Assembly: GCA_030444405.1 (NCBI GenBank)
Contig: JARFPM010000022.1
Span: forward strand, 1-32,972
Length of the DNA: 32,972 bases
Direction of reading: 5' to 3'
From: Nitrospira sp.
GTDB taxonomy: Bacteria > Nitrospirota > Nitrospiria > Nitrospirales > Nitrospiraceae
Shown here: positions 9,036 to 17,072 of the stretch, piece by piece
Layout of the letters: each line of letters starts with the position of its first letter
How positions within the stretch are numbered: the first letter of the stretch is position 1
Position numbers and translations under genes: made by a program
Notes under the pieces: generated by a model
What the model was told of the DNA's origin: nothing
Seen by the model: only the letters and a program-made list of their open reading frames with translations
Databases searched by the model: none

Positions 9036-9729
9036 GGCCACGCTGTTGCCGATACTCCTTATCGGAGCTATGGCTCTGGTTGGAACTGCGATACCGTTTA
9101 CAGATCATCCGACATTCTGCGCAGAATGCCACACGATCGCCCCTGCTTATGAGAGCTGGACAAAGTCTTCCCATAAGGAAGTCACCTGTGTTGCGTGTCA
9201 TGTGAGGCCTGGTCTTCAAGGGTGGTTGTCCGACAAGGTTTGGGCAGGAGTCAGAGATACGGCCATCTATGTATTTGGGACGCCGACCGACGCGCACAAT
9301 CTCAAGGCAAAGGTCGATTCCGGAATCTGTCTCAGTTGCCATCGTCATATCCTACGTGTGTCCGAGACGGCGCCGCGAGACCTTCCGTCACCCGTGAAAG
9401 ATGTGGGGCTGGTCATGAACCATCGCCAACATATGGAAGCTTTCAGGGCCCGTGGACAGGATGAAGGGTGTACGACGTGTCATTCCGGTGTCGTGCATGA
9501 TGAACCCATCAAGGGTTATCCCATTGTCATTCCACGCGGACATGTATCGGCCGACAGCCAACCCTGGTATCCGACTCATCCTGAAGGCTCGTATCTTCGT
9601 GCGAGGGCACTCAATGACTGTTTTCGCTGTCATGATGGGAAGGCACAGCATGGCGGGAAGACCTTGGACCGCAAATGCGAGACCTGCCACATCCCGGAGA
9701 AGATCAGCGGAACCTTGTTATTCAACTAA
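9019..9729 (+). CDS. Membrane-anchored six-haem c-type cytochrome, NapC/NirT-related
   Basis: The 236-residue protein begins with one hydrophobic anchor (~8-26) followed at once by 'FCAECHT', as in NapC/NirT/NrfH quinol dehydrogenases. Six CxxCH haem-attachment motifs are present, at residues 34-38, 57-61, 104-108, 151-155, 201-205 and 220-224; typical NapC and NrfH have four. Known NapC/NrfH proteins pass electrons from the quinone pool to periplasmic reductases. Here the extra haems could allow it to bridge further, but direction and partner are unknown. The start overlaps mobB, with GGGGAGC just before the ATG. Association with molybdenum-cofactor genes and tatC suggests it serves a Tat-exported molybdoenzyme (inference). 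Confidence 0.88.
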   Translation: MSWKSKATLLPILLIGAMALVGTAIPFTDHPTFCAECHTIAPAYESWTKSSHKEVTCVACHVRPGLQGWLSDKVWAGVRDTAIYVFGTPTDAHNLKAKVDSGICLSCHRHILRVSETAPRDLPSPVKDVGLVMNHRQHMEAFRARGQDEGCTTCHSGVVHDEPIKGYPIVIPRGHVSADSQPWYPTHPEGSYLRARALNDCFRCHDGKAQHGGKTLDRKCETCHIPEKISGTLLFN

Positions 9730-9747
9730 TGGACCGAATCCGTCAAC

Positions 9748-10494
9748 GTGATGACTCCCCCAGTACTGAAAGCGTCGAATCTGACCAAGCGGTTCGGCAA
9801 CTTTACGGCGGTAAACGGAGTGTCTTTTGAGATTAGGCCGGGAGAAATCCTGGGACTCTTGGGGCCGAACGGAGCCGGGAAGACCACCACCATTCAGATG
9901 CTCTTGGGACTCGTGACCCCTACGGCCGGCTCTATTCACATGTTCGGTCTGGATCTCTCGACTCATCGTGAGGAGATTCTGCAGCAGGTCAACTTTTCGT
10001 CGACCTACATCTCCATGCCTCAGTCGCTCACGGTCGAAGAAAATCTATGGGTCGTTGCGCGTCTCTACGGAGTTTCGAATATAGCTCGGCGCGTAAACGA
10101 CATCGTCAAAAAACTGGAGATGGAAGAGTTCTGCGGCAAGATTACCCGCAAGCTGTCGTCGGGGCAGATGACGAGACTCACCTTAGCGAAAGCGTTTCTG
10201 ACCGAACCGCGCATCCTCTTTCTTGACGAGCCTACGGCGAGTTTGGATCCCGATATCGCCGACAAGATCAGATCTTTACTGAAAGAAGAGCGGCGATCAT
10301 CCGCCCTGAGCATCCTCTATACGTCACATAACATGCGTGAAATGGAAGAAATGTCGGATCGCATCATTTTTCTTCAGCGCGGCCGCATCGTGGCGGAGGG
10401 AACGGCGCAGGAAATCATCGACCGATTTGGGAAGGCGGATCTGGAAGAGGTCTTCTTGAAGTTTGCACGGGAACAGGAACAGTCATCATCGTGA
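9748..10494 (+). CDS. ABC transporter ATP-binding protein (ABC-2 type)
   Basis: This is a 248-residue ATPase with Walker A 'GPNGAGKTT' (39-47), an ABC signature written LSSGQ (136-140) instead of LSGGQ, and Walker B 'ILFLDEPTASLD' (~157-168). The conserved His of the H-loop is in 'YTSHNM'. The order and shape match ABC-2 exporters of the CcmA/NatA type, which pair with a single six-span permease. The start is either GTG 9748 or the adjacent ATG 9751. Its TGA overlaps the GTG of the next small membrane gene, implying coupled translation of a three-gene transporter. The substrate is not known. Confidence 0.92.
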   Translation: MMTPPVLKASNLTKRFGNFTAVNGVSFEIRPGEILGLLGPNGAGKTTTIQMLLGLVTPTAGSIHMFGLDLSTHREEILQQVNFSSTYISMPQSLTVEENLWVVARLYGVSNIARRVNDIVKKLEMEEFCGKITRKLSSGQMTRLTLAKAFLTEPRILFLDEPTASLDPDIADKIRSLLKEERRSSALSILYTSHNMREMEEMSDRIIFLQRGRIVAEGTAQEIIDRFGKADLEEVFLKFAREQEQSSS

Positions 10495-10901
10495 CAGACG
10501 TATTGATCGATAGTTGTGCCGGATTCCTCACGGGGGGGCTTGCACTCAGTGCGGTCTGGGGTCTTTTTTGGTCGGCGATCAGCCTGATCGGTCTGAGTCG
10601 AGGGACCTGCGGCGGGCGTATTGTATTCATGAGTTTGGTGGGAGGATTTGTGCCGCTTGCCTTGGCGATTACTCTTGTGTGGTGGATGGATAACGTTGAA
10701 CGTGTGACATCTGTGTTCGCAGTGGGACTCATGGGGATGCCGGCGGTGTTAGCGGGCCTTTGGTTACGGCGGATGCCCGACGGACAACGGGCAGGGACGC
10801 ACCTGGCCGCGGGGGTCCGGCATCTCCGAGAGAACCTTCTCGGTGCGCATCGGGGATGCGGGGGGTGTCACGATGGACATGATCATAGGACCTGTCGATG
10901 A
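10491..10901 (+). CDS. Small three-span membrane protein with Cys/His-rich tail
   Basis: This unrecognised 136-residue protein lies between the ABC ATPase and permease, overlapping both by four bases (GTGA and ATGA). It is therefore almost certainly made with them. Three hydrophobic spans are visible (about 8-32, 43-66, 72-95). A basic stretch follows, and the tail contains 'CGGCHDGHDH' (from residue 123). That includes a CxxCH pattern and further His and Cys residues. The basic stretch after the third span suggests a cytoplasmic tail, where covalent haem attachment would not occur, so metal binding or redox sensing is more likely (inference). It could be an accessory subunit of the transporter. 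Confidence 0.75.
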   Translation: MTDVLIDSCAGFLTGGLALSAVWGLFWSAISLIGLSRGTCGGRIVFMSLVGGFVPLALAITLVWWMDNVERVTSVFAVGLMGMPAVLAGLWLRRMPDGQRAGTHLAAGVRHLRENLLGAHRGCGGCHDGHDHRTCR

Positions 10902-11689
10902 AACTGCACCGCATCACGGCATTGATCGTCCGGCATTTGTACCTCTATCGCCGCAGTTTGCCCCGCATTATGGAAATCTTTTACTGGCCTTTCCTGGATC
11001 TCGTGATCTGGGGGTTTATCACGCTCTATCTCGCTCGATACCAAAGCCAGGTTCCGGGATTCGTCACCTTCTTTTTGGGGGCGTTGATCCTATGGGACAT
11101 GTTGTTCCGATCGCAACAGGGGATCACTATTTCCTTTCTCGAAGAGCTCTGGGCGCGCAACTTGATGAACCTCTTTGCAAGCCCGTTGAAGCCCAGCGAA
11201 TTTTTGGCCGCCACGATGGCCATGAGCGTGATGAAGGTGACGGTCGTTTCGATTGTCATGGCGGGCTGTGCCCTCCTTTTTTATTCGTATAACATCCTGA
11301 TCGTCGGGGTATGGCTGATGCCGTTCGTACTCAATTTGGTCATTACCGGCTGGGTTATCGGCGTGTTTACGACCTCACTCATCATGAGATTCGGACAAGA
11401 GGCCGAAGTGCTCGCCTGGAGCATGGTGTTTCTCTTCCAGCCGATTTCCTGTGTCTTCTATCCAATGGAAGTATTGCCCGAGTGGTTGCAGATGATTGCG
11501 TGGGCGAATCCGGCGGCACATATCTTTGAGGGTATGCGGACTGTCTTGGGTGAAGGGGCACCACCCATTGGGGACCTTGCCTGGGCGGTTTGCCTGAACG
11601 GAACATTGCTGGTCGGCGTCGTCGCATGGTTCTACCGGACGGTCGCCTATTGCAAGGACCAAGGGCTCTTGGTTCGTGTCGGGGAGTAA
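10898..11689 (+). CDS. ABC-2 type transporter permease
   Basis: This is a 263-residue integral membrane protein with about six spans and the ABC-2 permease pattern: an amphipathic N-terminus, 'PLKPSEFLAATM' after the second span region, and a late 'PISCVFYPMEVLPEWLQMIAWANPAAHIFEGMR'-type conserved loop (about 185-215). The ATG overlaps the TGA of the preceding gene. ABC-2 permeases of this size export small molecules, polysaccharides or haem-related compounds. Proximity to the cytochrome gene makes a link with cytochrome or molybdoenzyme assembly possible, but the sequence alone does not show the substrate. Confidence 0.92.
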   Translation: MKLHRITALIVRHLYLYRRSLPRIMEIFYWPFLDLVIWGFITLYLARYQSQVPGFVTFFLGALILWDMLFRSQQGITISFLEELWARNLMNLFASPLKPSEFLAATMAMSVMKVTVVSIVMAGCALLFYSYNILIVGVWLMPFVLNLVITGWVIGVFTTSLIMRFGQEAEVLAWSMVFLFQPISCVFYPMEVLPEWLQMIAWANPAAHIFEGMRTVLGEGAPPIGDLAWAVCLNGTLLVGVVAWFYRTVAYCKDQGLLVRVGE

Positions 11690-11915
11690 GGTTGTAATCC
11701 AGAGGGCTCTGTGCTAGGGTATTTAAGGCTCATGTCGCCCTGGGTCTCGGCGGCACCGAGTGTCCATCAGAGGAGACCCGCAATGCCGATGTTGCCTTGT
11801 CCGGGAATCTTGTCGGAAGTCAGACCTAAGTCGCTGCATCGATCGCGTCTTCGGCCCGCTCCTTCCCCGTTCCTCGTGTTCAAGACAATGTCATTATTTT
11901 AAAGGAGGAACCCCG

Positions 11916-12251
11916 ATGGGTTCGAAGATTTATGTCGGTGGGTTGCCTTATTCGGCGACCGAGCAGCAGTTGAGTGATTTATTCGCGGCCCATGGCGCAG
12001 TGGCGTCGGCTCGAATTATTACGGATAAGTTCACCGGCCAATCCCGCGGATTCGGCTTTGTGGAAATGTCGTCGGATTCCGAGGCGCAAGCAGCCATTAC
12101 GGCCCTCAACGGGTCGGAAATGGGTGGCCGGACTTTGACAGTCAATGAAGCACGTCCTCAAGAACCGCGTACCGGCGGCGGTGGTGGGCGTGGTGGATTC
12201 GGTGGAGGCGGCGGTCGGAGCGGAGGCGGTGGAAAGCGCGATCGCTGGTAA
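11916..12251 (+). CDS. Glycine-rich RNA-binding protein, single RRM domain
   Basis: This 111-residue protein has an RRM at about residues 3-80, with RNP2 'IYVGGL' and RNP1 'RGFGFVEM', followed by a Gly/Arg-rich tail ending 'GGKRDRW'. Bacterial proteins of this class (Rbp in cyanobacteria and others) bind single-stranded RNA and are often cold-inducible. The ATG at 11916 is chosen because AAAGGAGGAA ends five bases before it; an earlier in-frame ATG at 11760 adds residues unlike the family. A strong intrinsic terminator follows 23 bases after the stop. About 225 bases separate it from the permease, so it probably has its own promoter and a long leader, though no clear -35/-10 pair was found. 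Confidence 0.93.
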   Translation: MGSKIYVGGLPYSATEQQLSDLFAAHGAVASARIITDKFTGQSRGFGFVEMSSDSEAQAAITALNGSEMGGRTLTVNEARPQEPRTGGGGGRGGFGGGGGRSGGGGKRDRW

Positions 12252-12274
12252 TTGATCAGCTGAGTAGCAGGACG

Positions 12275-12313
12275 AAGGGGCTGCCATAGAAAGTGGCAGC
12301 CCCTTCTTTTTTT
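12275..12313 (+). terminator. intrinsic terminator after the RRM gene
   Basis: A perfect 12-base stem (AAGGGGCTGCCA at 12275-12286 pairing with 12294-12305) encloses a seven-base loop. One C and seven T residues (12307-12313) follow. This is a textbook Rho-independent terminator. Confidence 0.95.
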
Positions 12314-12385
12314 GTCAACTGAACCGGAGGATAATGGGCCGAAGCTGATGATTGGTGCGACTCATCACAAGGACCATGAGGAAAC

Positions 12386-13048
12386 ATGAAGGTTGCGCAA
12401 TCGATGTTACCCCTGGCTGACATCCACTCATTCTCATTCCACAGTAGCCCGGTGTTGGTTGTGGAGAACTTTTGGTCGCCGGACGAGCGACGGTACTTTC
12501 GGGAAAAAATGAACCGGGCGTCCTGGAAAAGCCTGTCCGATCTGCCGAACGTTCGAGAAGACTTTCCGAATTCCGGTAACTGGGCAAAAGGTGAAATCGG
12601 CCCAGAGGAGGGTCGGCGATTTCTATCGCGACTAGAGCTCCCCTGCATTCGAGACTATATCGAGTCTTTCCCGAATATCATCGGGCGTCATGTGGGATTC
12701 AGTTACTATTCGTATTCCGCCGGCGATTGCCTCTTGACTCACGACGACACGGATCAGGGTCGGCTCGTAGAGGGTCGTCGAGCACCACAGCGCCGGATCG
12801 CTGTGGTCACCTACTTTCATGAGGAGTGGCAGCCTGATTGGGGTGGGGAATTGATTATCTATGAGCGACGAGCCGATCGTGCCGGGGGGCTCATCAATCT
12901 TATGCCGACCCACTGTATCGAACCATGCTCCGGATCGTTGGTCATGTTTACCGTCCCCCGATTTCATCGGGTATGCCGCGTGGACCCCACGGCTGGTCAG
13001 CATCGGCGGCTATCGATCGCCGGATGGTTCATGACGGAACACGGATAG
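12386..13048 (+). CDS. 2-oxoglutarate/Fe(II)-dependent dioxygenase, prolyl-hydroxylase-like
   Basis: The 220 residues fit the double-stranded beta-helix 2OG-Fe(II) oxygenase family. The iron ligands are visible as His119-x-Asp121 in 'THDDTD' and His194 in 'PRFHRV'. An Arg (R207/R208) in 'HRRLSIAGWF' is suited to bind 2-oxoglutarate. 'WQPDWGGELIIYE' is the conserved strand seen in prolyl-4-hydroxylase-like members. Enzymes of this group hydroxylate proteins or small molecules. The substrate is unknown; proline or other residues on ribosomal or translation proteins are possible targets of the wider family. It stands alone between the RRM gene's terminator and a convergent response regulator. 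Confidence 0.85.
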   Translation: MKVAQSMLPLADIHSFSFHSSPVLVVENFWSPDERRYFREKMNRASWKSLSDLPNVREDFPNSGNWAKGEIGPEEGRRFLSRLELPCIRDYIESFPNIIGRHVGFSYYSYSAGDCLLTHDDTDQGRLVEGRRAPQRRIAVVTYFHEEWQPDWGGELIIYERRADRAGGLINLMPTHCIEPCSGSLVMFTVPRFHRVCRVDPTAGQHRRLSIAGWFMTEHG

Positions 13049-13138
13049 TGTTCCAGGGGGCCGAGGTTCATGTGTAGACGGAAGCAGACCCCAACCGTTT
13101 CGTTGAACCGTAGTCTCAACTGCAGTCTCTTCAGGAGT

Positions 13139-13645
13139 TCAACCGAACCAGTCGGTATCGTTGGCTGCGCGTGGCCGGTCTTCTGCTCCAAGGGTCGGCG
13201 CCGGCTGCGCCAGTACGTTTTGCACGAGGGCAATGAGGCGGTCACGCTCGAACGGCTTTGCCAAAAACGGGAGTGTTCCCCGCTTGATCCCGTGACTGGC
13301 AAGTTCCTTATCAGGATTCCCCGACATCAGGATGATACGGAGCCCACTTCGGATCAGGGTTGCGCGAACTGCCAGTTCAAGCCCGTTGACGTGCGGGAAT
13401 TGGTTGGAGGATGAGGCGAGCTGAAAACCCGGCGGTGGTAAAACCAGGTCGGTGAGCAGTAGGTCGATCGGCCCTTGATGCTCCGTGCAGATCTTGAGAG
13501 CTTCAGAGCTGCCGTCTGCCTCGAGGATGGAAAATCCTGCCCCTTCCAGAAGAGCTTTGCAGAGTTTGATGATCGGGAGTTCGTCGTCGACGACAAGGAT
13601 GGTCGGCGAAACATCCGATGATCGACCATCTCGCAGCCTCTCCAT
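13139..13645 (-). CDS. Single-domain response regulator with enlarged beta3-alpha3 loop
   Basis: This 168-residue receiver domain has the acidic pair D20-D21, phospho-acceptor Asp66 in 'LLLTDLVLP', Ser108 in 'ILMSG' and Lys130 in 'FLAKPF'. There is no output domain. After Asp66 the usual spacing to the conserved Gly is eight residues, but here it is 22 (Gly88), so about 14 residues ('PPGFQLASSSNQFPH' region) are inserted beside the active site. The start ATG at 13645 has GGGAGGA seven bases upstream. No histidine kinase is adjacent. The NFACT gene upstream on the same strand ends... about 110 bases away in genomic distance, but the two are probably separately transcribed. Confidence 0.88.
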   Translation of the reverse strand: MERLRDGRSSDVSPTILVVDDELPIIKLCKALLEGAGFSILEADGSSEALKICTEHQGPIDLLLTDLVLPPPGFQLASSSNQFPHVNGLELAVRATLIRSGLRIILMSGNPDKELASHGIKRGTLPFLAKPFERDRLIALVQNVLAQPAPTLGAEDRPRAANDTDWFG

Positions 13646-13754
13646 GCGTGAGTCCTCCCGCTCCCATCATAGTGCTGAACACGTCACAGGGCGAGGAAAA
13701 CTTCCATTTCGGCAAGTGTCCGGGTAGTCAAAAGGCCGTTTACTCACACACCAC

Positions 13755-15188
13755 CTAAGTCCCTCGTCTCCTGAGTGCCTCAAGCCGGTCCTTCTCAAGA
13801 CTGACGTACAGCGATTTGTCCTGGGTCACGACAACCGCTCCCAGCGCCTGCCCTTTTGCCTTCTTGACCCACTTGCGCCGCGTATAGATCACATCGCCTT
13901 TGCCGCTTTTCTTGAGATCACTATAAAGGAGTGCCAACATAGCAGCGTCACGGAGGGTTTCCGGTGGGGGGTCGAGTCCTTTGCCCAGTCTCACGACGAC
14001 GTGAGACCCTGGCGTCCCGCGAGCATGTAGCCAGAGATCGTCGCTCTTGGCTAGGCCGAACGTCAGCTCGTCATTTTCTCTGGCATTGCGTCCGACAAAA
14101 ATCGGCAGCCCATCTGTCGAGGTAAACCGACGGAACGGCCCACGTCGCTGATCAGTGGTGAGATGACCCTTGCTGGTGGTTGCATTCAGACGGGCAGGGA
14201 GTACGGCGGGTGGAGTCCAGGTTCCTTGCTCAATGCGTTTGAGTTCCTGGCGCAGCCCCTCCATGCCGTGCTCGGCTCGCTCAATACGTGGCCTGAGTTC
14301 ACGTTCAGCGGCAAGATATTTTCGGTGTTTGCGAAAGTAGTCGTCCATATTGCCTTGGGCTGAGTTCATCGGGTCGAGCGGAATCGTGATGCTGGGGAGC
14401 CTGTCATCGAAATAATCTGTCATCTCAATATGATCGGTGCCCTTCTTGATCGCACCGAGGTTGGCCTTGATCAATTCTCCATATCGGGCATAGTCCCGAT
14501 AGGCGGTGGCTCTTGAGAGGTCGTTCCGCCAGGCCTCAATTAATCGCTGCTCTTTTTTGAGCGTTTTCTTGAGGACGCGCAAACGTTCTTCCTTTATCCG
14601 GTCGATGGTTTGTGTTGCCTCCTGTTCGCGGTAATACGCATCGATCGCCTCTGAAACAGGGAGCATGCCTCCGACCGTACTTGCGAAACGGCTTGGCGCC
14701 GTATCGGGGGCGGTGTTGCATTGAGATGGTAAGGCATATATCTGACCGGCAAGACGGTGCTGACGGTTGATATCTCTCAGCACGCGGTGTTCGGCATCGA
14801 GCACCAGGATATTAGCCTTCTTGCCGATTAGTTCGCACACGATTGCGTGCGTTCCTTCTCTCCCGGTCAGCTGCAATTCAACGATACGGTCATTGCCAAT
14901 CTGACGAATATCGTCGATCCGCGCTCCTTGGAAATGGGCTCTCAGAAACTGGCAGAACGGTGGAGGTGTTGGAGGATTGACTGGCGATTGGGTGGTGATG
15001 TGCAAACGAGCGGCGTCTGCTTGGCAGGAGATCAGCAGCCGATGTGTCTGTCCCGGCACGCGCACATCCAGCACCAAGGTACGGTCCGTGGGCTGCTGGA
15101 TCTTCTGAATCCAACCCCCACGCAGCAGGGGAGAAATCTCCCTCAGTACATCCGTCACATCAGACGCGGTCAACATAATAAGTCTCAC
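13755..15188 (-). CDS. rqcH: NFACT-family ribosome quality-control protein RqcH-like
   Basis: The 477-residue protein has an NFACT-N domain at the start ('LTASDVTDVLREI'). A central basic coiled-coil region follows (~190-330, 'LKKTLKKEQRLIEAWRNDL'). The C-terminal NFACT-R/DUF814 domain has 'GLPIFVGRNARENDELTF' and 'DLWLHARGTPGSHVVVR'. Bacterial RqcH binds stalled 50S-nascent chain complexes and recruits tRNA-Ala to add C-terminal alanine tails. The Asp-Arg pair at 100-101 ('NDRIVELQL') matches the tRNA-contacting pair known in Bacillus RqcH. It is shorter than the ~570-residue Bacillus protein, mainly in the coiled-coil region. The start is uncertain: GTG 15188 or ATG 15176, neither with a strong ribosome site. 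Confidence 0.88.
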   Translation of the reverse strand: MRLIMLTASDVTDVLREISPLLRGGWIQKIQQPTDRTLVLDVRVPGQTHRLLISCQADAARLHITTQSPVNPPTPPPFCQFLRAHFQGARIDDIRQIGNDRIVELQLTGREGTHAIVCELIGKKANILVLDAEHRVLRDINRQHRLAGQIYALPSQCNTAPDTAPSRFASTVGGMLPVSEAIDAYYREQEATQTIDRIKEERLRVLKKTLKKEQRLIEAWRNDLSRATAYRDYARYGELIKANLGAIKKGTDHIEMTDYFDDRLPSITIPLDPMNSAQGNMDDYFRKHRKYLAAERELRPRIERAEHGMEGLRQELKRIEQGTWTPPAVLPARLNATTSKGHLTTDQRRGPFRRFTSTDGLPIFVGRNARENDELTFGLAKSDDLWLHARGTPGSHVVVRLGKGLDPPPETLRDAAMLALLYSDLKKSGKGDVIYTRRKWVKKAKGQALGAVVVTQDKSLYVSLEKDRLEALRRRGT

Positions 15189-15502
15189 TGGTAGTCCGAA
15201 GACTCAAGCTGCGCTTCAATTTGTCTCATGGGGATAAGGGGTCGCATGATTTGTGTAGTTCTTCGGTCCGCACTGTACGATCTGCCGCAAAAACCCGCAA
15301 GAGTGCTGTGCGAGAGTGCCATCATTCCGGCGTTAGCACAGTAGAAACATTCCAGCCATATTGTTGGCATCCACTGAGCTTTTCCGCAGCCGCTAGGCTT
15401 CACTACAACTGCAGAACGACATAGCCGGCATGGCTTCTAGCTTGCGTCCACCCTTCTGCTACGTTAGAGTTCTCCCAGCATTTCACGCATAGTCGTTCCG
15501 CC

Positions 15503-17068
15503 ATGCTCCTTCTCGATTCGCCGCAGCTTGCGCAATTGCGGGATGAGTTTCGTCTCTCGATGCGGCGGTTGTTTGTCGACCTATGCCGAGAAGTGCATGC
15601 CGACCACGCTGACCTGGCCAGAGAATTCGGGCTTCCGACCGGCTTCTTGGACAGCCTCCACTCCAGCCTCAAGTTAACGGCCTATTCCAACTGGAAAGTT
15701 GTCGGATGGATCGAGACGCTGAATGACCTCGTGTATCTCTTGGATGTGCTCCGGCAGCTCAAGAGTGAACAGGATCGGTCCGAGTTTGCCGCACAATTGT
15801 TGAACGAGTGTCAGGAGAAGTTTTTTGAACATGGCTACCTGTACGATCTCTTTCCGACGGGCCAACCTCGAGCGAGTGGTTTGGAGAAGCGCCTGTTCGT
15901 GCTGTGCCAGAGATTGGCACAGGAATTGACCCAGGAGGCCCTCTGGTTTGACCCATCGTTGGTGGTCAAATGGTGCCGTCAGCGGAAGATGAAGCAGTGG
16001 GATGTGCCAGGAATGCTCTCTGACAATTTTGAGCGCAGCGAAATTGCAGGAACCGTCTCCGTTGATATCTCGGGAGCCTGGTGCCAGGCGCCCAAAGAAG
16101 TGCAACGAGTGTTACGCCAATCGGCAGGACGTGTCTTGTTTCGAGCGGAGTCGACCGGCATCACGGTGAAGGCCGGTAAGAGTGTTTCACCAATCTGGTC
16201 GGGTTTGGGAGGAGTAGGCCGCTGGCAGTGGGCGTGCCATCCACCAATCGTTGCAACCCATAGCGGCAACGATCCCGTCACCGTCGGCCCGACTCTTGTC
16301 TATGGGGAGAATCGCCAGCCGAGAACAGTGAAGCCCACAGAGCAGCGACAGGTTGCACGGATCGCCCGTGCTTGGCAGACCATCCAGCTCGCTTGGCCTG
16401 AAGGCCATGATGTGCTGAGGCTGCTGACTTCTCGCATCGTCCCGCTGAAGGCGAAGGGCGTGGTCAGCTTCAGCTACCGGCATCGACCGGGGCTGTCATT
16501 CATCAACTGTTTCGATCGTGGCAATCTCGATCTGATTGACGATCTGATTCATGAAAACAGTCATCACCACTTGAATCTCCTGCTGCGAAAATATGTCATG
16601 TATCATGGGGACCATAACCAGCAGATCTTCTACTCACCGTGGCGGCGGAGCCTCCGGCCGTTGCGCGGCATTCTTCATGCGACCTTTACGTTCACTATGG
16701 GCGCGCTCTTATTCCAGCGGCTTTCGTCTTGGGCTTCGGGGCGAGACGGGGCGGCGAGATGGACGCAGGCTGGTCTGACACAGCGAGACTTGCAACGGGC
16801 TCGATTTCGCTGTCTGGAAGAAGTCGCCTCTGTCCGGTACTCACTCCAAGATCTCCACTATGCTGATCACCATCTCGGGTGGCTCACCGGTTCAGGCCGG
16901 CGCTCGGTCGGGCAGCTAACCGAAGCGATCGATCAGGTCGAACGTGAGAGTGAGCCATTCAAACGAGAAGTCGAATGTTCCGCCTTCGGCCAGGCCCTGC
17001 GGAAGCATGTCAAAGAACTCCAGCAAGCCCGCCAAACCTACGGGCCGATGCGGTTGGGGAAGGTGTGA
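15503..17068 (+). CDS. HExxH-type putative peptide-modification enzyme (aKG-HExxH-like)
   Basis: This 521-residue protein carries His350-Glu351-Asn-Ser-His354 in a helix and then 'FYSPWRRSLRPLRGILHATFTF' split over residues 376-397, with a probable third metal ligand at His392. This combination is the signature of the 'HExxH motif-containing putative peptide modification' family. Some members have been reported as 2-oxoglutarate-dependent peptide beta-hydroxylases acting on RiPP precursors. The N-terminal 300 residues are family-typical helical sequence without recognised motifs. The ATG at 15503 has no strong SD. Four bases after its stop begins a 50-residue basic ORF preceded by GGGGAAGG, a candidate substrate. 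No YcaO, radical-SAM or export gene is next to it, so the RiPP role is inferred. Confidence 0.8.
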   Translation: MLLLDSPQLAQLRDEFRLSMRRLFVDLCREVHADHADLAREFGLPTGFLDSLHSSLKLTAYSNWKVVGWIETLNDLVYLLDVLRQLKSEQDRSEFAAQLLNECQEKFFEHGYLYDLFPTGQPRASGLEKRLFVLCQRLAQELTQEALWFDPSLVVKWCRQRKMKQWDVPGMLSDNFERSEIAGTVSVDISGAWCQAPKEVQRVLRQSAGRVLFRAESTGITVKAGKSVSPIWSGLGGVGRWQWACHPPIVATHSGNDPVTVGPTLVYGENRQPRTVKPTEQRQVARIARAWQTIQLAWPEGHDVLRLLTSRIVPLKAKGVVSFSYRHRPGLSFINCFDRGNLDLIDDLIHENSHHHLNLLLRKYVMYHGDHNQQIFYSPWRRSLRPLRGILHATFTFTMGALLFQRLSSWASGRDGAARWTQAGLTQRDLQRARFRCLEEVASVRYSLQDLHYADHHLGWLTGSGRRSVGQLTEAIDQVERESEPFKREVECSAFGQALRKHVKELQQARQTYGPMRLGKV

Positions 17069-17072
17069 CGAT

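Noticed and set aside
15185-15500. Cys-rich minus-strand frames (CRLC...CFYC) suggesting a small zinc ribbon upstream of the NFACT gene
   Set aside because: A TAG lies just before the first CxxC with no start codon between, and the available GTG start would lose half of the motif.
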